A stretch of 64,000 nt of DNA from Meghimatium bilineatum (Eukaryota; Mollusca; Gastropoda; Stylommatophora; Philomycidae): positions 10,391,740 through 10,455,739 of the forward strand of contig CM067314.1 of NCBI GenBank assembly GCA_034231615.1, given 5' to 3'. Positions 1 through 9,689 of this stretch are shown piece after piece; position 1 is the first letter of the stretch; every line of letters starts with the position of its first letter. The notes under the pieces were generated by a model that was not told where the DNA came from, made no database searches, and saw only the letters and a program-made list of their open reading frames with translations. Both the position numbers and the translations under genes were made by a program.

Positions 1-95
1 GGGATAGGACAGTCCACTCCAGCCCATAACTCGTTAGCCACCTCTTACGACATACATGGAAAGTAAACAGTGTTGTCATTCTTTGCTCCCCTCTC
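1..95 (-). repeat. SINE-like dispersed repeat, family S3, cut by window edge
   Basis: Read on the minus strand this matches the S3 repeat near 38.13-38.24 kb: both share an AACACTGTTTAC stretch followed by ATGTCGTAA and an AGGxGxCTAA block, then a GGxTGGAGT block. Further copies or pieces lie near 4.2-4.5, 6.45-6.51 and 54.9-55.2 kb. A motif like ATGTCGTAAGAGGCGACTAA is, from memory, common in lophotrochozoan short repeats; family assignment is inference. Confidence 0.5.
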
Positions 96-506
96 AAGAC
101 CTTGAATTACACGGAAGAGATTATGTATTAAATGCCCATAAGGACTTCTGTTAATCCGTTAATTGAAGTCAAGTATTTTGAGTACGTTTTGTCATCTTGT
201 TCTGCCTCGTGTCTCTTTATTAATTTGTTCGCTCTATGATTAACTTTCTAAACCAATGTGTGTTTTTATATTTCCGAAACATGATCGTTTTGTGCAACTT
301 TCGTTATTTTACACATTCTGAAGAAATGTGTATAGAATGTCGATAATCTACAATAATGTTTTAACCACTCTACAAATTGCAATAGTCTAGTAGATATATA
401 GACATTTTACAGATTATATTGCATTGTGTACAATTCATATGGGATTATTTCGATCACTTTTACCAGCTATAACATATTTAAGAACATTATGATGTTGATG
501 CTTCTG
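96..506. other. Intronic stretch of gene A, nothing recognised
   Basis: AT-rich sequence upstream of the first visible exon of gene A. I see no coding exon, tandem array or known repeat here. Confidence 0.4.
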
Positions 507-900
507 AGAAGTATATAGAACAATAGGGAGTAATTCAAGGAAAGAGACAAACAGGAACACGAAAAATAAGTTCTCATGACACTGATTATTGAGAAACAAC
601 GATTAAATTAAATAAAAACAATACAAATTAAATACGTCGGACATATAATAAGTTACATTGTGTTCAAGACCATATCTGAAGGAGATATAGAAGAAGTAGA
701 TAGAGATACAAGAAGTATAGAGACATCATGAGATGGATATGTTACAATGTAATACAGTGCGCTATAAAGGCAAGAGACAGAAGATGGTGTGGATCCGCTG
801 AAGACAAAGGCAAGAGACAGAAGATGGTGTGGATCCGCTGAAGACAACCTCTGCTGATGAGAAGACGGCATCCAAAGATAATGGATACAAATTTCCACAG
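507..900 (+). mobile_element. LINE family D 3' fragment with internal duplication
   Basis: Forward reading gives pieces such as SIYRTIG, then RWICYNVIQCAIKARDRRW. These line up with the C-terminal tail of the better copy at 35.33-35.85 kb (VYRRIGRTSWKEKK, then RWTGYSLAECTTKTRDMRC). Several in-frame stops show it is dead. The tail contains a 40-bp direct duplication. It is an old, 5'-truncated non-LTR retrotransposon copy inside an intron of gene A. Confidence 0.6.
766..845. repeat. 40-bp tandem duplication inside LINE tail
   Basis: Two identical 40-bp units (766-805, 806-845), each starting AAAGGCAAGAGACAG. The unit encodes the KARDRRW segment of LINE family D. Being 40 bp, it shifts the frame. 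Confidence 0.85.
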
Positions 901-1042
901 AAAATTGCGTGACAAAAATACACAACAAATACTTGACTTTACATTTATCTGAACATGTGTTAAATTGTGAAAATAATTACGTGCATTTATTTTTTGCGTG
1001 AGATCTTTAATTGCATGTTAGTGTGTGTATTTTATCTTTCAG

Positions 1043-1105
1043 AAACAACTACTACAACCACAACGACAACCACGACAACAACAACTACAACTACAACAAC
1101 AACGC
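1043..1105 (+). CDS. Gene A: threonine-only linker exon
   Basis: This 63-bp exon lies between a good acceptor (TTTATCTTTCAG) and donor (GTAAGT-like). It enters and leaves in phase 1. Two leading bases complete a split codon; the next twenty codons are all ACN, so it encodes twenty consecutive threonines. The final C joins CA of the exon at 6624 to make a proline codon, giving ...TTP-QPCPDVPRVD. Such a tract is expected to be an extended, O-glycosylated, mucin-like spacer before the vWA domain. Gene A has no visible start: earlier exons lie left of the window. The ACA/ACT/ACG composition also resembles a microsatellite, but correct splice sites and phase on both sides support a real exon. The gene's function is not known; a secreted or membrane matrix/adhesion protein is inferred. 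Confidence 0.75.
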
Positions 1106-2499
1106 GTAAGTATTGTATTTATTTGTAGTCGAAAGCCATCTATATTGTTATTATTAAGCGTATACTATGAAAATATATATATATAATTATCTCCCACATG
1201 AAGATCTGAAAGTCTGACCAGCGGTTTACAAGGTCAACTATTGTGTAACACTAATCTCCCAGGACATGACAATAAAGTGAAGTCTCCCTCTTGTGCAAGT
1301 TCTGCTTCACTTTATCTGTACACATACATTTACCTTCATGTTGCTAACTTTTATTATTATTTGCATCCTGTATCAGAAATTCAGGCGCTGGCTGTCACAC
1401 GGCAAATACAGGCAGATAATAAGTTTTTGTTAATACGTTTACAGACCAATTTCTCCAGCTCCCTGTACTGATCCCATCACTAATACACCACTACTTCAGT
1501 GGTATTCTGTACTGATCCCATCACTAATACACCACTACTTCAGTGGTATTTCTATTGTCAAATGCCAACAGTATGGTCCATTCAAAATAGTACTAGTGTT
1601 ACAATAGAATATCATTATTGTTATTGCATAATGTGATTAGTATTTTTCCTGATAAAGGTAATTCGTAGAAACGTCGACGAACTCGGTTTTGAGAATCGTT
1701 AGCTAAGTTTTGTCGTGCTACGTATTGTATTCTAGGATACTGTACAACCGTGACCATTGCAAAACTATAAGATCTTAGTGCATAAAGTAAACAGCCCTCA
1801 TTTATTACGATTTGTTTGTTCTTGTTACGCTGACCATTGGTTACTATTTATATACATGGAGTAGCCTTGGCTATTTTTGGCATGCGATTCCAAGTATATA
1901 CATATTGAACAACGGAAAACACGGGGAAAACAAGAAAAAAACGAGTGAAGTCCGAATCAATTCCGATAAAGGGTCCTCTACAGCCGGTTGGTCCCGGTAC
2001 AGTTCATTACTATGTCTAACTTTCTTCAGAATTAAGATAAATATAATATTTGATATATAAACTAATCAGGAAGGAGGAAATTTGAGTGTATTCACAAATG
2101 TCTGTTCATTACATTTAACATTTTTATAAATATGCATTCCTACTATTTTGTTTTGTGTATATCAATCATGGCGTCATTATGTAATTGTTACTTTTTCTGT
2201 GCTCATTCTCAAACTCCTCATGTTGGATATGCAGGATGTAGTCCAGAGGATGGAATGTGTTGTGTCATGGCTTACAGCACAGCTGTGAGAACTAAGATTT
2301 GACGCGAAACATCGGACTTTATCGTGGTTGTTAGGTTGCTTTGACTTATTGGATATGTCAGCTAGATCCTTTTCCATACTTGTTTAATCGCCTCTTGCTC
2401 TATGCATTCCATGTGTCGTTGTTGCTAAAAGTGGATCACGGTTCTGCCACGATAACACACACATAACTCCTTTTATACGATGTAATTATATATGTATTG
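1106..2499 (+). other. Gene A intron, repeat-poor part
   Basis: First part of the 5.5-kb intron between the Thr linker and vWA exon 1. Apart from a 44-bp duplication at 1463-1550 I see no recognisable element. Confidence 0.5.
1463..1550. repeat. 44-bp tandem duplication
   Basis: Two perfect 44-bp units (1463-1506, 1507-1550), beginning CTGTACTGATCCCATCAC. Identity implies a recent event. No coding context. Confidence 0.9.
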
Positions 2500-3045
2500 C
2501 ACTTGCAGCGGGTGCGTTCAATAAACTACGCAACATCTGGACGTCAAACACACTAAGAAACACCACAAAACTCAAGTTGTTTAACTCCAACATCATCCCT
2601 ATTCTATCATATGGGTGCGAAAGTTGGAAAGCCACAAAAGCCACATATAAGAGACTCGACTCTTTTGAAAACAAATGCCTACATACCATTCTGAATGTTA
2701 AGTGGAGTGACTTTAAATCTAACACTACTATAAGAGAGGAAAACAAACAAACCTATATATCTTCCTACATTAGACAAAGGCGTTGGACTTATATCGGCCA
2801 TGTTCTCAGAATGAACAGCCTAAGAATTCCCCAACAGTCACTATATTGGGTGCCACCAGGAGTAAGAAGAAGAGGGAGACCTAGAGAAACTCTACGAAGA
2901 ACCATTAATAGAGAAGGCATGTCAATGAACCTAAACAACACGCAACAATTGAACGACCTGGCAATACAAAGACAGAAATGGAAAGCTATGGTTTCTGCCC
3001 TATGCGCCGCCTATGGCCCTGGAGGAACATAACATAACAATTATA
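2500..3045 (+). mobile_element. LINE family E 3' end (reverse transcriptase C-terminus)
   Basis: An open frame of about 170 codons ends at 3032. It reads ILSYGCESWKATK, later RRRWTYIGHVLRMN-like, RRRGRPRETLRR and KWKAMVSALCAAYGPGG, then stop. This is the C-terminal part of a non-LTR endonuclease-reverse transcriptase, after the catalytic palm. After the stop comes ACATAACATAACA, the start of an (ACATA)n tail seen much longer at the 28.69-kb copy. Open over its length, so fairly young, but strongly 5'-truncated. Confidence 0.85.
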
Positions 3046-4010
3046 TATGCATGCCTAGACTTTCGCGTCTCCGAAGATGGCCATTTCGCAAAAAGAACCA
3101 GTCCGCAGAATATTTTCTTAGGAATGTAAAAATTTCATTAGATAATATCACAGCAACGGAAGATTTTTGTTTGCGTCTTTCTATTTTTTTCTTTCATATG
3201 TTTACACATTCGTATTAGCACACAGTCAAACAGGTCTCGAACGCATCATAAACTCCATAAAGCAGCATAAACAGAACCTGTTTCTAAATGAAAAGAAGAC
3301 CAATATTATGACAAGCAACGAATACCAAGTTCTCAGTCAATATAAACAAAAGAAAATTAGAAATAAACCGGTTCTGATTACCTTGGTTCTCTTATCAACA
3401 TTAACGGGATAATTAGTTGATTAGTTAGTTTGTTTGAATGTTCAATTATGGGATTGTTAGGTTGTTGGTTATTGTGTTGGTTGGATGGTGAGTTACTTGT
3501 TTAGATTGATAGTTTGTTGGTTGGTTGGTGTTTTAATTATTTAGATGTATAGCTTGTTGATCGGATGATTGATCTGTTAATTTAGATTGTTAGTACATTA
3601 CTCATGAGATCTATATCAATGTACATAAGCCTCGTCTAAAGATACTCAATTAAGTGTATGATACAAATAGTAAGATGTGACAGTTATGTTTCTATTGGCT
3701 GACAAGGAGCTGGTGAAATTATGGACAGCGTTAATATCATAAACACTTTTATAGAGATTGCTTGGTGGAATAAATGATGTCATTTCAGTATTGACACCGA
3801 TATATCGTATTCATGATTAATGTGGGAAATTAGGGTGATGAGATTCCCGTATGTATCCGAAATCTGAAATGTGAGTCAGTATAGCAACACTGAGATCTGA
3901 CATGTATGTCGTATGTAAATATAAGTAAGAATATGTTAGAAAGAAGCTGAATGACTCGACTCATACATAACGTTACCACAAGTCATTCTAGAGGAAACAT
4001 ATACCACAGG
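3046..4010 (+). other. Gene A intron, TTRG-rich low-complexity stretch
   Basis: Between about 3405 and 3600 the plus strand is rich in GTTAGTT/GTTGGTT steps, a degenerate TTGG/TTAG run. The rest is unremarkable AT-rich intron. Confidence 0.4.
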
Positions 4011-4160
4011 TAAACTGTCAACAATCACTGCTAAATTGTAAACCATCACGAATAAACTGTAAACCATCACAAAGAAACTGTAAACCATCACAGATAAACT
4101 GTAAACCATCACAGAGAAACTGTAAACCATCACAGATAAACTGTGAACAATCACAGCTAA
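4011..4160. repeat. 21-bp minisatellite, about 7 units
   Basis: Degenerate copies of AAACTGTAAACCATCACAGA. A multiple of three keeps the minus strand open (VMVYSLS-type peptide), but there is no start, splice or homology support for coding. Confidence 0.85.
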
Positions 4161-4179
4161 TATGGAAGTAATCACACAG

Positions 4180-4495
4180 CGCATTTCATGCGGAAGACTA
4201 TATCCTGCTAACACATCGGATTATGAGAACGAACGCAGAACAAACAATAATGAGCACGGTGCACGAGGAAAGTATCCCAACTAGAACACAAGTAAGACGA
4301 TATTTGTAAGCATTTCTTTCATGATTAGTTTTGGGCTGTTGTTGGCTATCCCATCCCATAATAGGGTCTAGTGACACAGGAGCCATGCTGAAACCGGATA
4401 TCCGAAAAGAGTAGATATTGAAGAAAAGCTTTACAACAATGACACAACGTTTTCTGCTCTTCTAACACATCCTGCCAACCTGCAAGCTAAAGGTG
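4180..4495 (+). repeat. SINE-like repeat S3, rearranged copy
   Basis: Blocks shared with 38.2-38.4 kb: CCCATCCCATAATAGGGTC, GCCATGCTGAA, then GACACAACG followed by ACATCCTxC. A second piece containing GAGAACGAACGCAGAA precedes them, so two partial copies seem joined. Confidence 0.5.
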
Positions 4496-4589
4496 GTATG
4501 GATCCCCTAAAGTACTAGCTCCTTCTACACTAAAGGTGTCCTGACCCACCTATAAACATGACGTGTTTTTTTGCCGTAGTACAGCCTCG

Positions 4590-4735
4590 TTTGGAAATGC
4601 ACATAAACTGGGACATGCGCAGATGAAGCCTATTCCATTTCTACGTCCGCCACCATCTTTGCCACACAAATCTTGTAGAATAGAGAGGAGTAGTTCGTTT
4701 TTTCCTACAGACATCCAAGCAATCAAGTTTGTTCA
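4590..4735 (+). promoter_or_regulatory. Promoter-like CpG segment before acidic ORF
   Basis: This stretch contains GGGACATGCGCAG (half of an NRF1-like palindrome) and CCGCCACCATCTTT (close to a YY1 site), both typical of TATA-less animal promoters. It ends just before ATG codons at 4739 and 4765. No mapped start site; inference only. Confidence 0.25.
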
Positions 4736-4738
4736 TCA

Positions 4739-5025
4739 TGGATTCAATTTTCTTCGAGTTTATTATGGATGACTATTCCGATGAGGAGGAAATTGTGCTG
4801 TTCCTAGAAGCAGATATCGCTCCAGTAGATGATGTGGTGTTAGATAGTGATAATTCTAGTGATACTGATTCTGTTGGCAGCGTGGGTGAAGAAATTTTCG
4901 AGGATGAAATTGTAGAAAATTTGCAATTCCCTTCTGCATATAGCCATGAATGGCGTAGCGACTTCGATGAAATTGTTGGAGATATAGGCCTAGCTGATAA
5001 CGTTAGTGTGTTAGACGTGTTTTGA
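4739..5025 (+). CDS. Short acidic ORF, unrecognised
   Basis: An ATG at 4739 (MDSIFFEFIMDDYSDEEE...) or an internal one at 4765 opens a frame of about 87-96 residues. It is rich in Asp, Glu and Ser (DSDNSSDTDS, then EEIFEDEIVE) and ends SVLDVF-stop. GAGAGGTAAG just after the stop could be a donor, if the true product is spliced. Acidic Ser-rich N-termini of this kind occur in domesticated or active DNA transposases (piggyBac, Harbinger types), but no catalytic domain follows and I cannot assign a family. It lies within an intron of gene A, same strand. Codons look more protein-like than the surroundings. It may be the first exon of an independent gene or a transposon relic. Confidence 0.35.
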
Positions 5026-5029
5026 GAGG

Positions 5030-5660
5030 TAAGTTGATTTTTATAATATAATATAGTATTGTCCATTGATCACGCTGCTTTCATGATTTAGATGGTGAAT
5101 CACTGAATATCGACTGTGTTGGAGCGATAAAAAATGACTAGGTCTATCTTTCAGATAACGATTTATGGCAAATCTATGAGGTTCATTCATTCTTACCAGT
5201 GACATTATGATGATTTGACAATGAAACCACACAAATACTATTTGAATTAGGATTATTTTACAGGGTTCCCACTTCAGAAAATATAAAAACTATAGATAAG
5301 TAATTTTTAAATAATTTTTTCCCTTTTATCTGTTATAATTTCTTTATTTTTTGGTGAAAAATCATCTTTACTACTTTCTAATACGTCTGGTATCACATAC
5401 ACACGTAAATAAATTACACCAATATATGCAGTATTCAATTCTTTATTTATATGTACACATATTAATTAATTATCTCTAACAACAAAAAAGTTATTGAATT
5501 TTTAAAACAGCCACAATCAATAACACAAATTCTCAAAAAAGAATTCAGTGGCAGGGGAAGTTTTTGGATTTGTAAACACAGCTTGCTAAAGGTTAAGAGC
5601 GAACGTACAAGAATACGAAAAATTAGTTGCTGAATGAATGCATGTTGAGATACGACAAAG
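5030..5660 (+). other. AT-rich intron, nothing recognised
   Basis: Very AT-rich (runs of TTTATT and AATAAATT). No coding, array or known repeat seen; it could be the non-coding rest of whatever element holds the acidic ORF. Confidence 0.4.
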
Positions 5661-5662
5661 AA

Positions 5663-5896
5663 GCCTCCTACTGAGTTGCACAGAATATGGGATAAGACAC
5701 AGCAGACTCCTACTGTCGTGCCCAGAATATGGGATACGATATAATAGCCTCATACTGACGTGCCCAGAATATGGGATACGACATAGTAGCCTCCTACTGG
5801 CGTGCCCAGAATATGGGATACGACATAGTAGCCTCCTACTGGCGTGCCCTGAATATGGGATAAGACTTAGCAGCCTCCTACTGACGTGCCCTGAAC
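5663..5896. repeat. 42-bp minisatellite, about 5.6 units
   Basis: The unit contains CCTCCTACTGGCGTGCCC and AGAATATGGGATACGACA. Being 42 bp, it leaves both strands open across the array (ACPEYGIRHSSLL on plus, YSGHASRRLLCRIP on minus). No coding support. Confidence 0.9.
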
Positions 5897-6623
5897 ATGC
5901 AGACAATCGTCAAGGAACATAAATCAGCACGCATACATATTACACGACATTGCTCTATCAGATACACTAAACCATTGATAATGACATCTTGCGTTTTTAC
6001 AGACAATCAGTTAGCAGGCAAGCGTAAATTACATAGGAACAGTCAATACGATTCAAGCATGACTGGTTAGCATCCATGGAGGAAGGCGCGTGTCGATGTT
6101 CACGGGCACCTTCTCGGTTCTGTTGTTTAGATAAAATTGGAAAGGCAGTGTCAATAAGCTTGGAAACAAACACAACTACAGAATATACTAGAAGTTGCTG
6201 TAATACATCATTCACTGACGACTAAGATCAAGTGCCCTGGGGAACTCTTGTTCTAGTCCTCACACTTGTAGGGATTTCCTGTACAGGTTGACTGACTCCT
6301 TTATCCTAAGACACTCCTGTGAAACCACTTATCCTCATGTTTCCTACTTGAATTTTCCTGTGTAACCAGTAATTCAAAGGGTGAATAAGTAATATAAGAC
6401 AAAAGTAAGAAATTAAGATACAACACGAAGTGAACATGATTTATTTCACTGTTGACAGGTTGTCAGCCTATCCCTGAGTCTCCTCTTATGACATATCTGG
6501 AAAGAAAACATCAGTACTAACCGAACAATTAGTTCACTCAATCTCTCCTCATTGAGACGATTACTCACTGGTTTTGTATTGTATTCGATTACATGTAAAG
6601 ATATATTTTGTCTTAATCCACAG
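5897..6623 (+). other. Gene A intron end with a short S3 repeat
   Basis: Mostly unremarkable. A minus-strand S3 block sits at about 6450-6510 (CCTCTTATGACATAT matches the left-edge copy). The acceptor for vWA exon 1 is at 6621-6623. Confidence 0.45.
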
Positions 6624-6850
6624 CACAACCATGCCCAGATGTACCAAGAGTGGATTTGTGCTTGGTACTAGACAGTTCAAACAGCATCTATGAAATTGGC
6701 TGGAACAGATCGGTCAATTTTACATGTGACCTAATCCGGAAATTAAACGTTGGAAATGGCGTCGTTAGGGTTTCACTAATCAATTTCAGCACTGATGTTA
6801 AACTTGTTTTTACTTTTGCTGAAAATCTATCAGCAGATCAGATTTGTAAG
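6624..6850 (+). CDS. Gene A: vWA domain exon 1 (MIDAS DxSxS)
   Basis: A 227-bp exon, entering in phase 1 and leaving in phase 0. It encodes QPCPDVPRVDLCLVLDSSNS, then IYEIGW..., a strand ending VRVSLINFSTDV, and ends LSADQICK. LCLVLDSSNS is the first beta strand and metal-ion-dependent adhesion site (DxSxS) of a von Willebrand factor A domain. The Cys before the first strand probably pairs with the Cys near the domain end (KMCR, exon at 14633). vWA domains bind protein ligands through the metal. The exon follows the Thr linker and matches the exon at 55459 in length, phase and motif spacing. No stop or frame break. Acceptor is CCACAG, donor GTAATT. Confidence 0.9.
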
Positions 6851-6885
6851 GTAATTGACATTGTTAGTTACACTGTCGTAGATCA

Positions 6886-7301
6886 TCATCAGGTGCCATG
6901 CCGGGTGACGTAGGCGGTCATGGCTCTCCACAGCTCTCTGTCCACAGTATTATGTATCAAAGTCGTTGCTGTTTCTTTGCCGTGCCAGGTTGTCAAACTG
7001 TCTAATATTTTCTCACGTTGTCGTCCTCTGTCTCTGGTGCCTTCGATCGTGCCTGTTGTGATTATGTTCTCTAAACCTGCCTGTCTCATGAAGTGGCCAA
7101 AAAAAAGAAGATTGTCTTTTTCTTATATTGTTGATTAAGGTCCGTTTTGCATGTAACTCTTTCAACGCCACTACATTAGTTTTTCTGGCAGTCCATGGTA
7201 TTCTCAGCATGCTTCCGTAGAACCACATCTCTGTTGCCTCTAATCTCCCACTTTCCAGTTTGTTTATTGTCCAAGACTTGCACCCATATGGTAGTATAGG
7301 G
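6886..7301 (-). mobile_element. LINE family A 3' end, first arm of inverted pair
   Basis: On the minus strand it reads YGCKSWTINKLESG, MLRIPWTARKTN, LINNIRKRQ, QAGLENIITTG, REKILDSLTTWHGKE and ends RHGT-stop with a (GAT)n tail at the 6886 side. The frame is broken at least once. It lies 35 bp inside the intron after vWA exon 1. A second copy of the same 3' end begins at once in the opposite orientation. Confidence 0.85.
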
Positions 7302-7494
7302 AGAACATAGTCACAACAGGAAAAGTGAAAGTACCAGAGATAGAGGGCGACAACGTGAGAAAATATTACACAGTTTGACAATCTGGCACGGCAGGAAAAC
7401 AACAACTATCTTGATACATGATTAATACTGTGGACAGAGAGCTGTGGAGACCCATGACGGCCTACGCCAGCCGGCATGGCATCTGATGATGATG
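7302..7494 (+). mobile_element. LINE family A 3' end, second arm of inverted pair
   Basis: The last 190 bp of the family in plus orientation, starting at GAGAACATAGTCACAAC and ending CGGCATGGCATC(TGATGATGATGATG). Together with the copy at 6886-7301 it forms a long imperfect inverted repeat; the arms share the segment from GAGAACATAG to the GAT tail. Confidence 0.8.
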
Positions 7495-7627
7495 ATGACG
7501 TTGATCAATGTGTTGCTTCCTTCTTTATTCAGTGTATGGTAACATACCACCACCAGTCATATGACCAGTGATTATAAATTGATAAAACGGCTTACCATAC
7601 AAACAGCAAAATCTCTATTAGAGACAT

Positions 7628-7765
7628 GTATATATATATATATATATATAACTATCTGTCTGTCTATCTATCTATCTATCTAACTATTTATCTATCTATC
7701 TACATATATCTATCTATCTACCTACCTGCCTACCTATCTACCTAGGTACCTGCATATCTATCTAC
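7628..7765. repeat. Compound microsatellite (TA)n / (CTAT)n
   Basis: A TA run is followed by CTGT, CTAT and CTAC tetranucleotides, a typical decaying tetranucleotide microsatellite. Confidence 0.9.
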
Positions 7766-7794
7766 GTTCTTTCAGCTTTGAGTACACTGCTAGG

Positions 7795-7935
7795 GCAGAA
7801 ACCCCAATTTAAGCGATATGATGCTACTGTGTGTAATTCTAGTTTGTTGTTGAGACTCAGTCATCCCATTGTTGATGGTTGTTCTGCGAATAGTCTTTCT
7901 TTGTCTTTCTCTTGAATTTTTTCTTTTGCCATCTG
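7795..7935 (-). mobile_element. LINE family E remnant
   Basis: Minus-strand reading gives RERQRKTIRRTTINNGM, matching the GRPRETLRRTINREGM segment of family E. Heavily decayed, about 140 bp. Confidence 0.45.
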
Positions 7936-8071
7936 GTACCAACTTCACTCTCAATAGCTGGTAATATATATTTTTTTTAAATAATAAAAAGAAATCCCTA
8001 ATTGTAGCCATCTCATAGCAATTATCCCACAACATCATAGCACAAAACATCACGTAGTAGCCGTTATCTGC

Positions 8072-8500
8072 AGTGCTATATAACCCCTATACTAACATAT
8101 GGGTGCGAGTCTTGGACAATAAACAAACTGGAAAGTGGGAAATTAGAGGCAACAGAGATGTGGTTCTACAGAGGAATGCTGAGAATAGCATGGACTGCCA
8201 GAAGAACTAATGTAGAGGTGTTGAAAGAGTCAAATGCGAAACGGAACTTAATCAATAATTTAAGAATAAGGCAATATTCTTTTTTTGGCTACTTCATGAG
8301 ACAGTCAGGTTTAGAGAACATAGTCACAACATGCAAAATTGAGGGCACCAGAGACAGAAGACGACAACGTGAGAAAATATTGGACAGTTTGACAACCTGG
8401 CACGGCAAGGAAACAACAACAACTTTGATACATAATACTGTGGACAGAGAGCTGTGGAGAGCCATGACCACCTACGTCACCCGGCATGGCACCTGATGAT
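8072..8500 (+). mobile_element. LINE family A 3' end, open copy
   Basis: Reads without stop from WTINKLESG through MLRIAWTARRTN, NLRIRQYSFFGYFMRQ, KIEGTRDRRRQREK, LDSLTTWHGKE and ends RHGT-stop, then (GAT)n. This is the C-terminal tail of an endonuclease-reverse transcriptase, 5'-truncated just after the palm domain. Third copy of this tail in one gene A intron. Confidence 0.9.
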
Positions 8501-8865
8501 GATGATGAGTAGCCATTAAGAATATATTTATTAATTTTTTCTCTGTTTCATGAAAAAATTAAGGAAATTTTACTTGATGAAATTTTAATTGCCAAACACG
8601 TATGCGAGTGTGGGGGTTTAGCAACCTTGTAGCTAAGTTTCTCGTTTGAAATGTCATGTTCTGATTTTCTAAGGGCGTGGTTTGAACTCCCACCCACCCC
8701 CTACGCCCCCTCAACTCATCCCTTATCTGCGAGTCATAAGGTATTAAATTTTGAAGGCATATACTTACAGTATGTACAATGATATAATACACGCTTGTAA
8801 TTATCAAGAGTTTGTTTTGAATTGTAATTTTGTAAAATGTTTATATTGAACCTTGTTATAAGTGT

Positions 8866-9445
8866 TCTTCAATACGTTTTTCATAAATCTAGATATGTAT
8901 TATAGGTAATCTTCAATACAACATAGATGTTCATTACAAGTAATTTCTAATATGTTTCAATTCAACCTACATCATTTTAACAGGTAACATTCAATATGTC
9001 TCTTCCCAAACTAGATCTTCATTACATGTAATCTTCAATATGTCTCTTCCCAAACTAGATCTTCATTATAGGTAATCTTCAATATGTCTCTTCCCAAACT
9101 AGATCTTCATTACATGTAATCTTCAATATGTCTCTTCCCAAACTAGATCTTCATTACAGGTAATCTTCAATATGTCTCACTCCAAACTAGATCTTGATTA
9201 CATGTAATCTTCAATGTGTCTCACCCCAAACTGTATCTTCATTACATGTAACCTTCAATGTGTCTCACACAACCTAGATCTTCATTACATGTAACCTTCA
9301 ATGTGTCTCACACAACCTAGATCTTCATTACATGTAACCTTCAATGTGTCTCACACAATCTAGATCTTCATTACATGTAATATTCAATGTGTCTCACACA
9401 ACCTAGATCTTCATTACATGTAACCTTCAATATGTCTCACTTCAA
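8866..9445. repeat. 43/44-bp minisatellite, about 13 units, ending at a splice acceptor
   Basis: Units built on TCTTCATTACATGTAATCTT followed by CAATATGTCTC. The left half carries TTCCCAAACTAGA variants and the right half ACACAACCTAGA variants, so two sub-families are present. It ends about 18 bp before the acceptor of the next vWA exon. Confidence 0.9.
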
Positions 9446-9462
9446 GCCTGTTTTATTTACAG

Positions 9463-9634
9463 ATACTCTTAGCTTTGAAGCAACTGCGTCAAAATACGAA
9501 CACAAAAGGTGCATATAAATTAATTATAAATGAGGGTGTGTTTACAAGACAGAAAGGTGCCAGGGTAGATGATCCTTGCGTGTGCCGCGCGATGATTACT
9601 TTAACAGATGGTAAACCAGACGATGTTCCTGGAG
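9463..9634 (+). CDS. Gene A: vWA domain exon 2
   Basis: A 172-bp exon, entering in phase 0 and leaving in phase 1. It encodes ILLALKQLRQNTNTKGAYKL and, after an insertion-like VDDPCVC segment, RAMITLTDGKPDDVPG. The Thr of NTNTKGA and the Asp of TDGKPDD occupy the second and third metal-coordinating positions of the vWA fold, so with DSSNS from the previous exon the MIDAS is complete. It is nine bases (three residues) longer than the paralogous exon at 59742, and holds an extra CxC pair absent there. Acceptor is TTTATTTACAG, donor GGAG-GTAAAC. The domain joins in frame with both neighbours. Confidence 0.9.
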
Positions 9635-9689
9635 GTAAACAAATGCGTCATTGATTTTTTGAATTTTTTTTATGTTATACTTTTGATTG

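Noticed and set aside
8480-8510. CTGATGATGATGA as a possible hammerhead core
   Set aside because: It is the (GAT)n tail after the family A stop codon and recurs at every copy.
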